Shown here piece by piece: positions 34,974 to 44,452 of a stretch of 64,000 bases of DNA. Under the pieces are notes generated by a model. It saw only the letters and a list, made by a program, of their open reading frames with translations, searched no databases and was not told where the DNA came from. How positions within the stretch are numbered: the stretch's first letter is position 1; each line of letters begins with the position of its first letter. A program made the position numbers and the translations under genes. The stretch is from Microscillaceae bacterium (lineage in GTDB: Bacteria > Bacteroidota > Bacteroidia > Cytophagales > Microscillaceae): NCBI GenBank assembly GCA_025054775.1, contig JANWZA010000027.1:1-64000 (forward strand), written 5' to 3'.

Positions 34974-35372
34974 ATGCAAGAGAATAGCTCCCTAACCAAA
35001 CAAGAGCAAATAGATGCAAGTATCGCTATTGCCGAAGTAATGATGAGTCTTTGTCATCATATTGCAATGTTAGATGGTCAAATAGACGAAGAAGACGAAG
35101 ACATTGCAGGTATGCTCATTGATAGCTTTTTTGGGGATGAAGATAGCCTCTTTCCCGAAGGCTTTTTACCTGACGAAGATGAGGTAATGGAAATCTTGGT
35201 GGATGCCTTTGATAATCCCTTTACCTTACAAGAAATCGCTGAATTTGGCAAAGAGGATAAAGAAACTGCCGAAATACTTTACCAAACCGTAGAGAATATT
35301 ATTCAAGAATTTGAAGAAAGTCCTACCAATGATAAATTTTTGGCTGATTTCAAAAAAATGCTCAGTTTGTAG
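34974..35372 (+). CDS. Acidic helical hypothetical protein
   Basis: From the ATG at 34974 this is a 132-residue, strongly acidic protein without signal peptide. It is almost all helical: SIAIAEVMMSLCHHIAMLDG is followed by Asp/Glu-rich linkers (QIDEEDEDIAG, DEDEVMEILVDAF). The pattern of short helices starting with a MLDGxIDEEE-like loop resembles TerB/tellurite-resistance-like helical proteins, but the resemblance is weak and no function is assigned. It has its own promoter and a textbook terminator. Confidence 0.75.
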   Translation: MQENSSLTKQEQIDASIAIAEVMMSLCHHIAMLDGQIDEEDEDIAGMLIDSFFGDEDSLFPEGFLPDEDEVMEILVDAFDNPFTLQEIAEFGKEDKETAEILYQTVENIIQEFEESPTNDKFLADFKKMLSL

Positions 35373-35393
35373 TCAAAATCAAAAAACCATACT

Positions 35394-35428
35394 AAAAACT
35401 TTCGCTTACTTGTTAGGCGAAAGTTTTT
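35394..35428 (+). terminator. Rho-independent terminator after the acidic protein gene
   Basis: The stem aaaaactttcgc (35394-35405) with gcgaaagttttt (35417-35428), loop of 11 bases, leads into a T-rich run. Confidence 0.9.
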
Positions 35429-35472
35429 TTTATTTTTTGTCAAAAATATTTTTTAGGTTAGACTAAATTTTT

Positions 35473-35480
35473 TAATTTTG
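35473..35480 (+). promoter_or_regulatory. -7 element before the TonB receptor gene
   Basis: TAATTTTG (TAnnTTTG) lies 34 bases before the ATG at 35514. Confidence 0.5.
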
Positions 35481-35513
35481 CAACATTAAAAAATAATTCT
35501 TACAAAACTAAAA

Positions 35514-37895
35514 ATGAAATCAGTATTTGGCTATTTTAATCTCCTTTTTTGGCTTTGCTTATCTTCTGAAATTTTTGCCCAAAAATCCTATCTCAAAGGT
35601 ACGGTATATGCTGATAACCAACCACTTGCTCACGCTACCATACAGTTATTTCCTTTGCAAAAAATACAAATTACCAACACACAAGGGCAATATGAATTTA
35701 CTCACCTACCTTTGGGCACTTATACACTCAAAGTGAGTTTAGTGGGCTACCAACCCATCACTCGCGAAATTCACATAGCAACCGAAGACACACTTACTCA
35801 AAATTTTTACCTACAACCCGACAATTTGCAACTGCATCAAGTAGTAGTTACGGCAACGCGTGGCGAAGTGCCACAATATGATGCCCCTGTGCTTGTCAAT
35901 ACCATTTCTAAACGCACTTTTGAAACTACACAGTCACTCACATTAGTAGAGGGATTAACTTTTTCACCAGGATTACGCATAGAAAATAATTGCCAAAATT
36001 GTGGCTTTACACAAGTACGCATGAACGGATTAGCGGGTGCTTATTCACAAATATTGATAAACAATCGCCCTATTTTTTCGGCTTTGGCTTCGGTTTATGG
36101 CTTAGAAATGCTACCTACCGCTATGATTGATCGTATTGAAGTGGTGCGCGGAGCAGGTTCGGTACTGTACGGTGGAAACGCCATTGCAGGTACGCTCAAT
36201 ATTCTTACCAAAGAACCCATAGAAAATGGCTTTGAGGTAGCGGCTAACCACGCCTTTACTAATTTACAAACACCTGATTTTACCTTACAAGCCAATGCCT
36301 CGCTGGTAAGCCAAGATTTAGAAAAAGGCATTACTTTTTATACCTACCACCGCAACCGAACCCCATGGGACGCAAACCAAGATGGCTTTTCGGAACTAAC
36401 CAAACTACAAAATTATACCTTCGGTATGGAGGCTTTTTGGAACACAAGTAGCCGAAGTAAATGGAAAACAGGACTTTTCTACATCAATGAATTTCGCAGA
36501 GGTGGAAGCGATTTTGACCGCTTGCCACACCAAGCCCAAATTGCAGAACAATTAAAACATCATATTTATAGCACCAATATTTCCTATGAATGGTTAAGCA
36601 AAAACTTAAAACACAAAATTTCTCCTTACATTTCAGCCCAATGGATACACAGAGATAGCTACTACGGAAGTGGCGGTAGGATACTTTTGCCCAACGAACC
36701 TCTTACCCAAAGCGATAGCTTGGCTCTTAATGCCTATGGGCAATCAAAAGACCTCAGCGCTACCCTCGGAGGGCAATATAATTTTGCTATTAGCAACAAA
36801 ATTAACCTAACCGCAGGCACTGAATATTTACTCTCGCAAGTAAAAGACGAAATGCTCGGCTATCAGCGTCAAATTAGACAAAGTGTGAACACGTGGGGCA
36901 ATTATGCCCAAATAGAACTCAAACCTATTCCACAACTTACTTGGCTTTTAGGTAGCCGAGTAGATTGGCTCAACTTGAATGGTACATACCAACTTATTGA
37001 CCAGCAACATCAAGATAAATTATCTCTCTTGGTGTTCGTCCCTCGCCTTTCGGTGATGTATAGTTTACACAAAAATTGGAAATTGCGCGCTTCTTGGGCA
37101 AAGGGCTATCGCGCCCCGCAAGCCTTCAACGAAGACCTACACACAGAAACCGTAGGGGGTGCAGCCAAATTTATTCAACTTGCCCCTAACCTAAACCCCG
37201 AAACCTCACAAACGACTATGTTTTCTGTCAATCATAGTAGCTTTGAGGGGAATTTGCAATACAACTTTATCGCTGAGGGATTTTATACCTATTTACGCAA
37301 TCCGTTTATTTTAACCCAACCTTTTGAATTGCCTAACGGTGTTTCAGTAATTACCAAACGAAACGGAGAGGGGGCAGTAGTGAAAGGAATAAATTTGGAA
37401 TGGAACATGGCATACAACCGCACTTGGCTTTGGCAAATGGCGCTAACGGCACAAACAGCCCGCTACGTACAGCCTGAAATCATTTGGCAAAGCATTGATA
37501 ATCAAGATAATAGACAACCTACCATTACCCAAAATCTTTTACGAACTCCAAATTTATACGGATACGTGCAAACTACCTACAACCTCAATAAACAAATTTC
37601 GCTCTCTTATTCAGGGGTTTGGACAGGACAAATGCAAGTCCCGCACATGATAGAACCTGAAACAGAATACACTATCCTAAAAACCACGCCCACCTTTTTT
37701 GAACATAACCTCAAACTCAATACTACTTGGAAAGTGGGCAAACACCAACAATTACAAATCGCAACAGGCATACAAAATGCCCTAAACAGTTTTCAACGTG
37801 ATTTTGACGTAGGTATCCAACGTGATGCCAGCTATATCTATGGTCCCGTCAGACCGCGCACCTTTTTCGTAAGCGTAAAATATGGTATGCAGTAA
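35514..37895 (+). CDS. TonB-dependent outer-membrane receptor with carboxypeptidase-like N-terminal domain
   Basis: The 793-residue receptor imports a ligand across the outer membrane using TonB energy. After a signal peptide (ends near FAQ, about 23) come a carboxypeptidase-regulatory-like domain (about 25-105, GTVYADNQPLAHATIQLFPL), a plug domain (about 107-230) with VVVTATRGE and IDRIEVVRGAGSVLYGGNAI, and a 22-strand-type barrel. The barrel includes the box LRASWAKGYRAPQAFNEDLH and ends in an aromatic-rich strand (FFVSVKYGMQ). It resembles ferric-siderophore, haem or vitamin B12 receptors; the ligand is unknown. CNNCGF-like Cys pairs near residue 160 (NCQNCGF) are unusual. No SusD partner is present. 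Confidence 0.93.
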   Translation: MKSVFGYFNLLFWLCLSSEIFAQKSYLKGTVYADNQPLAHATIQLFPLQKIQITNTQGQYEFTHLPLGTYTLKVSLVGYQPITREIHIATEDTLTQNFYLQPDNLQLHQVVVTATRGEVPQYDAPVLVNTISKRTFETTQSLTLVEGLTFSPGLRIENNCQNCGFTQVRMNGLAGAYSQILINNRPIFSALASVYGLEMLPTAMIDRIEVVRGAGSVLYGGNAIAGTLNILTKEPIENGFEVAANHAFTNLQTPDFTLQANASLVSQDLEKGITFYTYHRNRTPWDANQDGFSELTKLQNYTFGMEAFWNTSSRSKWKTGLFYINEFRRGGSDFDRLPHQAQIAEQLKHHIYSTNISYEWLSKNLKHKISPYISAQWIHRDSYYGSGGRILLPNEPLTQSDSLALNAYGQSKDLSATLGGQYNFAISNKINLTAGTEYLLSQVKDEMLGYQRQIRQSVNTWGNYAQIELKPIPQLTWLLGSRVDWLNLNGTYQLIDQQHQDKLSLLVFVPRLSVMYSLHKNWKLRASWAKGYRAPQAFNEDLHTETVGGAAKFIQLAPNLNPETSQTTMFSVNHSSFEGNLQYNFIAEGFYTYLRNPFILTQPFELPNGVSVITKRNGEGAVVKGINLEWNMAYNRTWLWQMALTAQTARYVQPEIIWQSIDNQDNRQPTITQNLLRTPNLYGYVQTTYNLNKQISLSYSGVWTGQMQVPHMIEPETEYTILKTTPTFFEHNLKLNTTWKVGKHQQLQIATGIQNALNSFQRDFDVGIQRDASYIYGPVRPRTFFVSVKYGMQ

Positions 37896-38130
37896 AAGAG
37901 GAAATTTGGAGAATGTTTGGACGGTAATATAATTCATATTCAGAAACGCAATTAGCAATCCTATTTCTTCTAATAAAATTTCGTAACTATTTCATAGTAC
38001 ATACATTTAGACCACTACCAAAAATTTAAGGAAACCATAAGGGATAAACCTTTAGCAAAAGATTTCCGTTTAGCAAAGAGACGTAAAAACATTCAATTAT
38101 CAAAATTACCTTAAAAAGTCAAAAAAGTCC

Positions 38131-38703
38131 ATGAGAAAGCAATATTTTTGGGTTGTATGTTGGTTAGGGATTTTTGCACAAAGTTATGCTCAAAAGGCCC
38201 TGAACATAGAGGATTATTTTAAGCGTTTACAAGGAAGTGATTGGCAAAAGCTTGTGCAAGAGAAAGCAATTTTGGTGAAAGACCTCAAAAACGGATACAT
38301 GGAGTATAAGAATATTTTTGAAGAGCCTGTACTTACGATTGCTTTGCAACAGTACAGCACACGCCTTCGCCCTGATATGGTTTTAGTAGCACGTAGTGGT
38401 TGCAAAGGAGATGTTTGTGTACAAGTAGGTTTTACAGTCTATAACGTAAGCCACGCTAACCCTTATCAAGAAATTGCCGAAGAAGTGCTACCCATGCAAG
38501 CACTACGAAATTTTTATGAGCGATATAGCTATCCTTTCTTTGAACTACCCAAAAAACCACTTGAACCTATAAAAATTTACATTCATGACCTTACTCCTAT
38601 GTACCGCACTCAAAAGCCACAAAATACAAAACGGCTCGTAGGAGAACTCCGCTATAACCACAAAAAAGAAGTCTTTGAGTTGGTAGAAACTCCTCAAAAT
38701 TAG
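38131..38703 (+). CDS. Exported hypothetical protein, 190 residues
   Basis: A signal peptide (KQYFWVVCWLGIFAQSYAQ, about 3-21) marks export to the periplasm or outer membrane. The body contains a Cys pair in RSGCKGDVCVQVGF (about 90-103), possibly a disulfide, and a basic C-terminal half. No family is recognised. It follows the TonB receptor by 235 bases of AT-rich DNA in which no gene or clear promoter was seen, and it precedes a glycosyltransferase by 250 bases. Confidence 0.7.
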   Translation: MRKQYFWVVCWLGIFAQSYAQKALNIEDYFKRLQGSDWQKLVQEKAILVKDLKNGYMEYKNIFEEPVLTIALQQYSTRLRPDMVLVARSGCKGDVCVQVGFTVYNVSHANPYQEIAEEVLPMQALRNFYERYSYPFFELPKKPLEPIKIYIHDLTPMYRTQKPQNTKRLVGELRYNHKKEVFELVETPQN

Positions 38704-38857
38704 ATAGACAAACCTTCTTAATTTTTGAAAAATCGACACCTTATGCACTCAATTGTACTGCGTGTGCTAATTTTGCGTGAGAATAATTAGACAATTCTAA
38801 AAAAAACGAATATGACTTGAATAAGGCTGAAAAGCATGGATTTTTATCCCATTTGCA

Positions 38858-38865
38858 TAATTTTG
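38858..38865 (+). promoter_or_regulatory. -7 element before the GT2-esterase pair
   Basis: TAATTTTG (TAnnTTTG) lies 89 bases before the ATG at 38954. Confidence 0.45.
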
Positions 38866-38953
38866 CAATTAAAAAAGCCTAAAAATAAACATCGTTTAGA
38901 ATTTAAGAACTTTCATTAAGGCAGGCAAATTGTTTGTCTGCTAATCTTGTTTT

Positions 38954-39973
38954 ATGACAGAACCTGTACCAACTCCTTTTGTGGCTGTTGTCATTTTGAA
39001 TTACAACGGAAGAGCATTTTTAGAAAAATTTTTGCCGTCAGTTATCCAACATAGCCCACAAGCCCAAATCTTTGTAGCTGATAATGCTTCTACTGACAAC
39101 TCTGTGGCTTTTTTGCAAGAGCATTTTCCTAAGGTGAGATTAGTTGTATTAGACAAAAATTATGGTTTTTGTCAAGGATATAACCTTGCTTTGCAACAAA
39201 TTGAAGCAAAATATTATGTTTTGCTCAATTCTGATGTAGAAGTTACTAAAAATTGGCTCGTGCCTTTGGTAGAATTATTAGAAAAAAACGAAAAAATTGG
39301 GGCGTGCCAACCTAAAATTAAAAGTTTTGCTCAAAAACAATATTTTGAACATGCAGGTGCGGCAGGCGGCTGGATAGATGCCTGGGGCTATCCTTTCTGC
39401 CGAGGACGTGTATTTGATACCATTGAAATAGACAAAGGGCAATACAACGATGAAGTACCGATTTTTTGGGCTACGGGAGCATGCCTAGCGGTGCGAAGTA
39501 GGCTTTTTCACCAATTAGGAGGTCTAGAAACGCATTTTTTTGCCCATATGGAAGAAATTGACCTCTGCTGGCGATTGCAAAATGCAGGTTTTGAGGTTTG
39601 GTACTCGGGCAAAAGCGAAGTCTATCATGTAGGTGGTGGAACGTTGCCTAATAATTCGCCCAAAAAACTTTTTTTCAATTTCAGAAATAACTTACTACTT
39701 TTGTATAAAAATCTACCTAGAAAGCACTTTTTTTTAGTCTTCGGAGTACGTATTTTTTTAGATACTACGGCATTTTTTAGCTTTATAGTCAAAAAACAAT
39801 GGGCAAACGCATGGGCAATTATACGGGCTTACAAGGCTTTTTTTCAATTAAAAAACAAAGTGCAAAAAGTATCTAATCCTAAACCTATCCAAAAACTACA
39901 TGGTTTTTATCCTAAAAGTGTTGTTTGGCAGTATTTTTTTAGGCAAAGAAAAACCTTTAGTCGCTTAAAGTGA
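38954..39973 (+). CDS. Family 2 glycosyltransferase
   Basis: The 339-residue protein has a GT-A fold of the rhamnosyltransferase-like group. VVILNYNGRAFLEKFLPS (about 11-28) and DNASTDNSVAFL bind the nucleotide sugar. LLNSDVEVTKNWL carries the DxD-type metal site. HMEEIDLCWRLQNAGF is the conserved ExDLCWR block near the catalytic base. A hydrophobic and basic C-terminal tail (about 240-339) suggests membrane association. It overlaps the esterase gene by one base (TGATG), so the two are coupled, perhaps in building and editing a surface polysaccharide. Confidence 0.93.
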   Translation: MTEPVPTPFVAVVILNYNGRAFLEKFLPSVIQHSPQAQIFVADNASTDNSVAFLQEHFPKVRLVVLDKNYGFCQGYNLALQQIEAKYYVLLNSDVEVTKNWLVPLVELLEKNEKIGACQPKIKSFAQKQYFEHAGAAGGWIDAWGYPFCRGRVFDTIEIDKGQYNDEVPIFWATGACLAVRSRLFHQLGGLETHFFAHMEEIDLCWRLQNAGFEVWYSGKSEVYHVGGGTLPNNSPKKLFFNFRNNLLLLYKNLPRKHFFLVFGVRIFLDTTAFFSFIVKKQWANAWAIIRAYKAFFQLKNKVQKVSNPKPIQKLHGFYPKSVVWQYFFRQRKTFSRLK

Positions 39974-41319
39974 TGATTTTTTTTGTAAAAAAAAACATTT
40001 TTTTAGCAAAGATTTGTGCCGTTTTAGGAATACTTTTTACTAATCAAGCATTTCAAGCAATACTCTTTACTTCAAACATAGACCTTTCCTTTACCTTTGA
40101 ACAAGATAAAGGCATTATTGAAGGCAACGAACCCATTATTATTCACTTTAGGATAAATAATAAAAGTACACGTAAAATTCATTTGCAAACCTACTGCTCT
40201 TGGCTTCAAATGGATAAAAATAAATTACTCAGCATTGTTCCTAATCATTTTAGCATAGAACCAAATACAGAACGCTTACTTTCGGTAAGCTACCAGCCCC
40301 AAGAAAAAGGTTTTTACAAAGCTAATTTGTCTGTTAAGCAAGCAGGGGCTTGGGTAAAAAGTATTGAAGTTTTTTTTGGCTACAATCTCAGCACTTACAA
40401 ACCTTATCCGCCCAAACCTTTGCCTGCCGATTTTGAGGCTTTTTGGCAAAGTGTAAAGCAAAGTTTAGCCGCAGTAGCTCCGAACTTTCGTTTGGAACGT
40501 AAACAACAACTTTGCACCGAAAGCTATGAAGTTTTTTTATTAGAAATGCAAAGCCTTGATAACCAAACTATTAGAGGTTTTTATCGTATGCCCATAGGCA
40601 AGCGAAAAGTGCCTGCTATATTGCAATTACCCTCTTTGGGAGGGGCTTTTTACAATATTGGCACGTTAGAGCAAAAGCCCAAGCATGGTGTACCTTTGGA
40701 ATATGCCTTGCTTTCACTGAATGTGCGCGGGCATGGTAATAGCAAAGATACGTTTGATGCTGATAAGTTAGGGAATGACTTTTTCACTATCGGTATTGGC
40801 AACAAGCATACATACATTTACAAAGGAATTATTGCTGACTGCCTACGTGCCATTGATTTTTTACACACGCGCCCTGAAATTGACAAGCAAAAGATTATAG
40901 TAGAGGGTGGAAGTCAAGGTGGAGGGTTAAGTTTAATTGTAGCAGGGTTGGATAATCGCATAAGATACTGTTGCCCTGATGTGCCTTTTTTGTGCAATAT
41001 GCCTCAACTTAGCGAAGTGTTTTGGGTGAAAGAGGTTTTACAAAAAAAACAGTTTCTTTACTCTACAAAGCAAATGTTAGAAACTTTGAATTATTTTGAT
41101 GCTCAATTCTTTGCTCAAAAAATTCGTATACCTGTGTATATGTCTATTGGGTTGCAAGATTACACCTGCCCACCACACACTGCTTGGGAGGCATACTGGC
41201 AAATTCCTTCGGCAGAGAAGCAAATTAGTATTTACCCTTATGGAAGACACGCAGGTGGTGGTGAACAGCATCGCAAAGCCAAATTTGCATGGTTAGCAGC
41301 ACAGTTACAAAAGCTCTAA
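39973..41319 (+). CDS. Acetyl xylan esterase / cephalosporin-C deacetylase family esterase
   Basis: This 448-residue exported esterase has an N-terminal hydrophobic segment and a beta-sandwich-like region (about 30-130). An AXE1-family alpha/beta hydrolase domain follows: YKPYPPKPLPADFEAFW opens it, LNVRGHGNS is the oxyanion block and EGGSQGGGLS carries the nucleophile Ser (near 313). IGLQDYTCPPHTAWEAY carries the Asp (near 395) and YGRHAGGGEQH the His (near 426). The family removes acetyl groups from sugars. The start used is the ATG overlapping the glycosyltransferase stop; a GTG three bases earlier is also possible. Confidence 0.9.
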   Translation: MIFFVKKNIFLAKICAVLGILFTNQAFQAILFTSNIDLSFTFEQDKGIIEGNEPIIIHFRINNKSTRKIHLQTYCSWLQMDKNKLLSIVPNHFSIEPNTERLLSVSYQPQEKGFYKANLSVKQAGAWVKSIEVFFGYNLSTYKPYPPKPLPADFEAFWQSVKQSLAAVAPNFRLERKQQLCTESYEVFLLEMQSLDNQTIRGFYRMPIGKRKVPAILQLPSLGGAFYNIGTLEQKPKHGVPLEYALLSLNVRGHGNSKDTFDADKLGNDFFTIGIGNKHTYIYKGIIADCLRAIDFLHTRPEIDKQKIIVEGGSQGGGLSLIVAGLDNRIRYCCPDVPFLCNMPQLSEVFWVKEVLQKKQFLYSTKQMLETLNYFDAQFFAQKIRIPVYMSIGLQDYTCPPHTAWEAYWQIPSAEKQISIYPYGRHAGGGEQHRKAKFAWLAAQLQKL

Positions 41320-41469
41320 TCATTCCCTTTTTTAGGCACTTTTCTTAATTACAAACATTTTTCACTAAAAAAAATATAAAAACATGCAACATTTCTCAAA
41401 GTTTTCTTTACTTTGCAAGACTAATCAAATTGTATTTGTTACTAAACTGTTGAACCAACTTATTACACC

Positions 41470-42912
41470 ATGAGCAATATTTGGAGAAAAAAACCTATTA
41501 GTGCATTTGAAGCTGACATGAAAAAAAGTGAACTCAAAAGAGTTTTGGGTAAATGGAGTTTAACCTCCATCGGCATTGGGGCAATTATTGGCGGTGGAAT
41601 TTTTGTACTTACAGGTACTGCAGCCCATTACCATGCAGGTCCGGCTTTGGCACTTTCATTTATAGTAGCAGGAATTGCCTGTATTTTTGCCGCTCTTTGT
41701 TATGCTGAATTCTCCTCTATTCTTCCTGTGGAAGGGTCTGCTTATGCCTATGCGTATGGTACTGTGGGCGAAATATTTGCCTGGATTATTGGTTGGGGGC
41801 TAATTTTAGAATATGCTATGGGAGCTATGACAGTGGCTGTAAGTTGGTCAGGTTATTTTAATAAATTGCTCAAACTATTTGGTATTCAACTACCTTCTTA
41901 CCTCACTAACGATCCTTTTAGCGCGGGAGAGCTATCAATCAACTTACCTGCTTTCATTATTGTTTGGGTAATTACCTACATTTTAGTAAAAGGTATCAAA
42001 GAGGCGGCAAACACTAATAATATTATTGTGATTCTCAAAGTATCAGCAGTTTTATTTGTGATAATTGTGGGAGCCTTTTGTGTAGTACCAGAAAACTGGG
42101 TACCGTTTATTCCTGAGCCTGCTATGGTAAAAGGTGAGAGCGGAAAAATGCATGAAGCCTATGGTGTAATGGGAATTTTTGGCGGTGCGGCTGCTATTTT
42201 CTTTGCTTACATCGGTTTTGATGCTGTTTCTACGCAAGCAGGCGAAGCCACTAACCCTAAGAAAGACTTACCCTTTGCTATTATTGCCTCACTTTTGATT
42301 TGTACGGCTTTGTATGTAATGGTCTCTTTGGTACTTACAGGAATGATAAACTATAAAGATATTACAGGCGAGGCACTGAAGGCCCCTGTCGCTGCTGCTT
42401 TTGAGAAAGCGGGCAAGCCTTGGGCTGTGTTTATCATTACAACTGCTGCCACTGTAGGGCTAATTTCGGTAATGCTGGTAATGATGTTAGGGCAAACACG
42501 CATATTTTTAGGAATGTCTAAGGACGGGTTATTGCCTCAGTTTTTTCGTGAAATTCACCCTACATTCAAAACACCATACAAAAGTACCATTTTGGTAGGT
42601 ACAGTCGTTTCGTGTGTAGCAGCATTTACTCCTATTACCTTGCTTGGTGATATGACCAGCTTTGGAACTTTGTTTGCCTTCGCTATGGTGTGTGGAGGCG
42701 TTTGGCTTCTGCGTGTAAACGAACCAAATCTAGAGCGAGGCTTCAAAGTACCCGCTTTGCCTCTTATTGCTTTAGCAGGCATTGCTACTAATCTATTTTT
42801 AATAATCAACCTGAACCGATTAGCACAGATTTTAGCTACGGCTTGGCTTTTGTTAGGAATTCTAGTGTACTTTTTTTATAGTAAGAAACATAGTAATTTG
42901 GAGAGGGCATGA
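41470..42912 (+). CDS. Amino acid permease, APC superfamily (CAT-like)
   Basis: The 480-residue transporter has 12 or more hydrophobic helices. It shows the APC signature GIGAIIGGGIFVLTGTAA (about 36-53) in helix 1 and AFFAYIGFDAVSTQAGEA-type residues (FAYIGFDAVSTQAGEA, about 244-259) in helix 6. It fits the cationic amino acid transporter branch (LKRVLGKWSLTSIGIGA start). Substrate choice is not certain. It stands alone, and its stop lies 15 bases from the end of the convergent nuoB gene with no terminator between. Confidence 0.94.
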   Translation: MSNIWRKKPISAFEADMKKSELKRVLGKWSLTSIGIGAIIGGGIFVLTGTAAHYHAGPALALSFIVAGIACIFAALCYAEFSSILPVEGSAYAYAYGTVGEIFAWIIGWGLILEYAMGAMTVAVSWSGYFNKLLKLFGIQLPSYLTNDPFSAGELSINLPAFIIVWVITYILVKGIKEAANTNNIIVILKVSAVLFVIIVGAFCVVPENWVPFIPEPAMVKGESGKMHEAYGVMGIFGGAAAIFFAYIGFDAVSTQAGEATNPKKDLPFAIIASLLICTALYVMVSLVLTGMINYKDITGEALKAPVAAAFEKAGKPWAVFIITTAATVGLISVMLVMMLGQTRIFLGMSKDGLLPQFFREIHPTFKTPYKSTILVGTVVSCVAAFTPITLLGDMTSFGTLFAFAMVCGGVWLLRVNEPNLERGFKVPALPLIALAGIATNLFLIINLNRLAQILATAWLLLGILVYFFYSKKHSNLERA

Positions 42913-42927
42913 GCCGGGAGATAAACT

Positions 42928-43446
42928 TTACATTTGCTCTAATAATTGAACTAATGCCTTAGGCTTTACTTGAGTAGCTTGCCGAATTTTCTCCTGTAAT
43001 TTCATAAAGCCACCGATAAGGGCCTCAGGGCGAGGTGGGCAACCAGGAACATACACATCTACAGGGATAATTCTATCCACGCCTTTAACTACGTGGTAGC
43101 CATGTTGCCAATAAGGACCGCCACAATTGGCACACGAACCCATAGAGATTACGTAGCGGGGCTCAGCCATCTGCTCATATAGCCGACGGATGCGGTCTGC
43201 CATCTTAAAGGTAACCGTACCTGAGACAATCATGACATCAGCTTGACGCGGGGAGGGGCGAGGAAAAATTCCGAACCGTTCTAAGTCGTAACCTGAGGCA
43301 AAGGTAGCCATCATTTCTATAGCACAACATGCCAAACCGAAACCCAAAGGCCACATAGAAGAAAGTCTTGCCCAATTCAATAAAGTTTCAGCTTGAGTAA
43401 GGATTACAGTTTCTTTTTCAAACTCTTGGTCTAAAAATCCTTTCAT
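42928..43446 (-). CDS. nuoB: NADH-quinone oxidoreductase subunit B
   Basis: NuoB holds the terminal iron-sulfur cluster N2 of complex I, which passes electrons to quinone. From the ATG at 43446 the protein has 172 residues. All four cluster ligands are present: Cys40 and Cys41 in LACCAIEM, Cys105 in GSCANCGG and Cys136 in [15 protein letters not shown] at 43470 would add eight residues and is less likely. No nuoA, nuoC or nuoD adjoins it in this window, which is unusual, since nuoA-nuoB-nuoC-nuoD normally cluster. It is convergent with an amino acid permease. Confidence 0.95.
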   Translation of the reverse strand: MKGFLDQEFEKETVILTQAETLLNWARLSSMWPLGFGLACCAIEMMATFASGYDLERFGIFPRPSPRQADVMIVSGTVTFKMADRIRRLYEQMAEPRYVISMGSCANCGGPYWQHGYHVVKGVDRIIPVDVYVPGCPPRPEALIGGFMKLQEKIRQATQVKPKALVQLLEQM

Positions 43447-43667
43447 AATTGAGTAGATTAAGTTCACCAAATAAGTAACTGCCTGAGATTGTTTTGTGTT
43501 GTGCCATCACGAAAAATACTTTTGTAATTTTCTCAAATTCAAATAGTTAATTAAAAGAGTTTTTGTAGCTTACACAGAAGTGAGAAATCTAAAAAGTTAA
43601 GTGCAGCCATTCGGAAACTTACATATCCAAAAGTTGAATAATTCCAATAGTAGTGTATGTTATGTTT

Positions 43668-44072
43668 TCAACTTAAAATCCATGCTCGGGCAGATGCTAA
43701 GTTATCAAAATAGCGGGTTTGGAGTTGTTGGGCCTGGGTTTCATCAAAAGTTTGCTCAATAGAAACTGCAGCTACAAAATTATGTTCAGGCACTACGAAG
43801 GCAATTTTTTGGATTTGTGCTTGCAAATAATGAGGTACGATTTCAGCATCGTGCCAAGCTTGTATTCCTACATTCATAACAAAATGCCCTGCTTTTGAGT
43901 CTACTAAAAAACGTTTAACTTGGTGTTGGTGTATTGCTTCTACGAATGATTGTAAGTGAGCCTTAAACTCTGTTTCACTTATGTTATTGGCAGTAGGTTT
44001 CCAAGTAATTTCAAGCAAAGAATGAGACTCATCTGAGTACACATCCCAAAAATTAGTAGATAGAACAAGCAT
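43668..44072 (-). CDS. SpoIIAA-like (STAS/SEC14 fold) protein
   Basis: The 134-residue protein resembles SpoIIAA-like domains of the STAS/SEC14 fold. It shows LLEITWKP, EFKAHLQSFVEAIHQHQVKR, FLVDSKAGHFVM, KIAFVVPEHNFVAAVSIEQTF and ends RYFDNLASARAWIL. The last two blocks (VPEDxF..SVEQ and RYFDSLEEAxxWL types) are the most diagnostic. Such proteins may bind lipids or act in partner-switching signalling; no Ser phosphorylation site can be assigned. SpoIIE-type phosphatases occur in this genome, but a link is only speculation. Confidence 0.7.
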   Translation of the reverse strand: MLVLSTNFWDVYSDESHSLLEITWKPTANNISETEFKAHLQSFVEAIHQHQVKRFLVDSKAGHFVMNVGIQAWHDAEIVPHYLQAQIQKIAFVVPEHNFVAAVSIEQTFDETQAQQLQTRYFDNLASARAWILS

Positions 44073-44135
44073 AGGAAAATGTAATAAAACTTGTTAATCA
44101 ATGATGGAGAGTTGAAAAATTGTAGATTGATCTTG

Positions 44136-44143
44136 CAAATATA
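44136..44143 (-). promoter_or_regulatory. -7 element before the SpoIIAA-like gene
   Basis: The minus strand reads TATATTTG (TAnnTTTG) 64 bases before the ATG at 44072. Confidence 0.45.
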
Positions 44144-44406
44144 CATTTTTCTTTTTCAAATTTTTTCAAAATATTGCTTTTGCTAGATATTAAGCATTTA
44201 GCCTATGCTTAACAGGATTTTAGAAAATTTGGAAAAAAATTAGTAAAAAAGCGGGTAGTAGTTCGGTAATTCAATAGGTATATATAGTTAAAAACATAAT
44301 TAGTAGTTTAATTTTTAATCAAATTTCGTAATTAGTTCACAACATTGTATTTTTTACGCCACTATTGGTATTTACAAAACTCCCGAGTAGTTTAAGATTT
44401 TTTTCA

Positions 44407-44414
44407 TAGCTTTG
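44407..44414 (+). promoter_or_regulatory. -7 element before glyS
   Basis: TAGCTTTG (TAnnTTTG) lies 39 bases before the glyS ATG. Confidence 0.5.
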
Positions 44415-44452
44415 CACATGCTTAAGCATTGTAATTCCTCTTTTCAATCTTT

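Larger units (their letters stand above)
44073..44452. other. 380-base gap before glyS
   Basis: This intergenic stretch is AT-rich. I see -7 elements at both edges (TATATTTG on the minus strand at 44143-44136; TAGCTTTG on the plus strand at 44407-44414) and no supported gene, RNA or terminator between them. Confidence 0.5.

Noticed and set aside
37996-38115. Short open stretch ending KDFRLAKRRKNIQLSKLP before the 190-residue exported protein
   Set aside because: No start codon, preceded by a stop, and not similar to any family I know.
37960-44370. Similar 26-base stretches around aaatttcgtaa near 37965 and 44318
   Set aside because: About 22 of 26 bases agree, but the flanks diverge and both sites are AT-rich; this could be chance.
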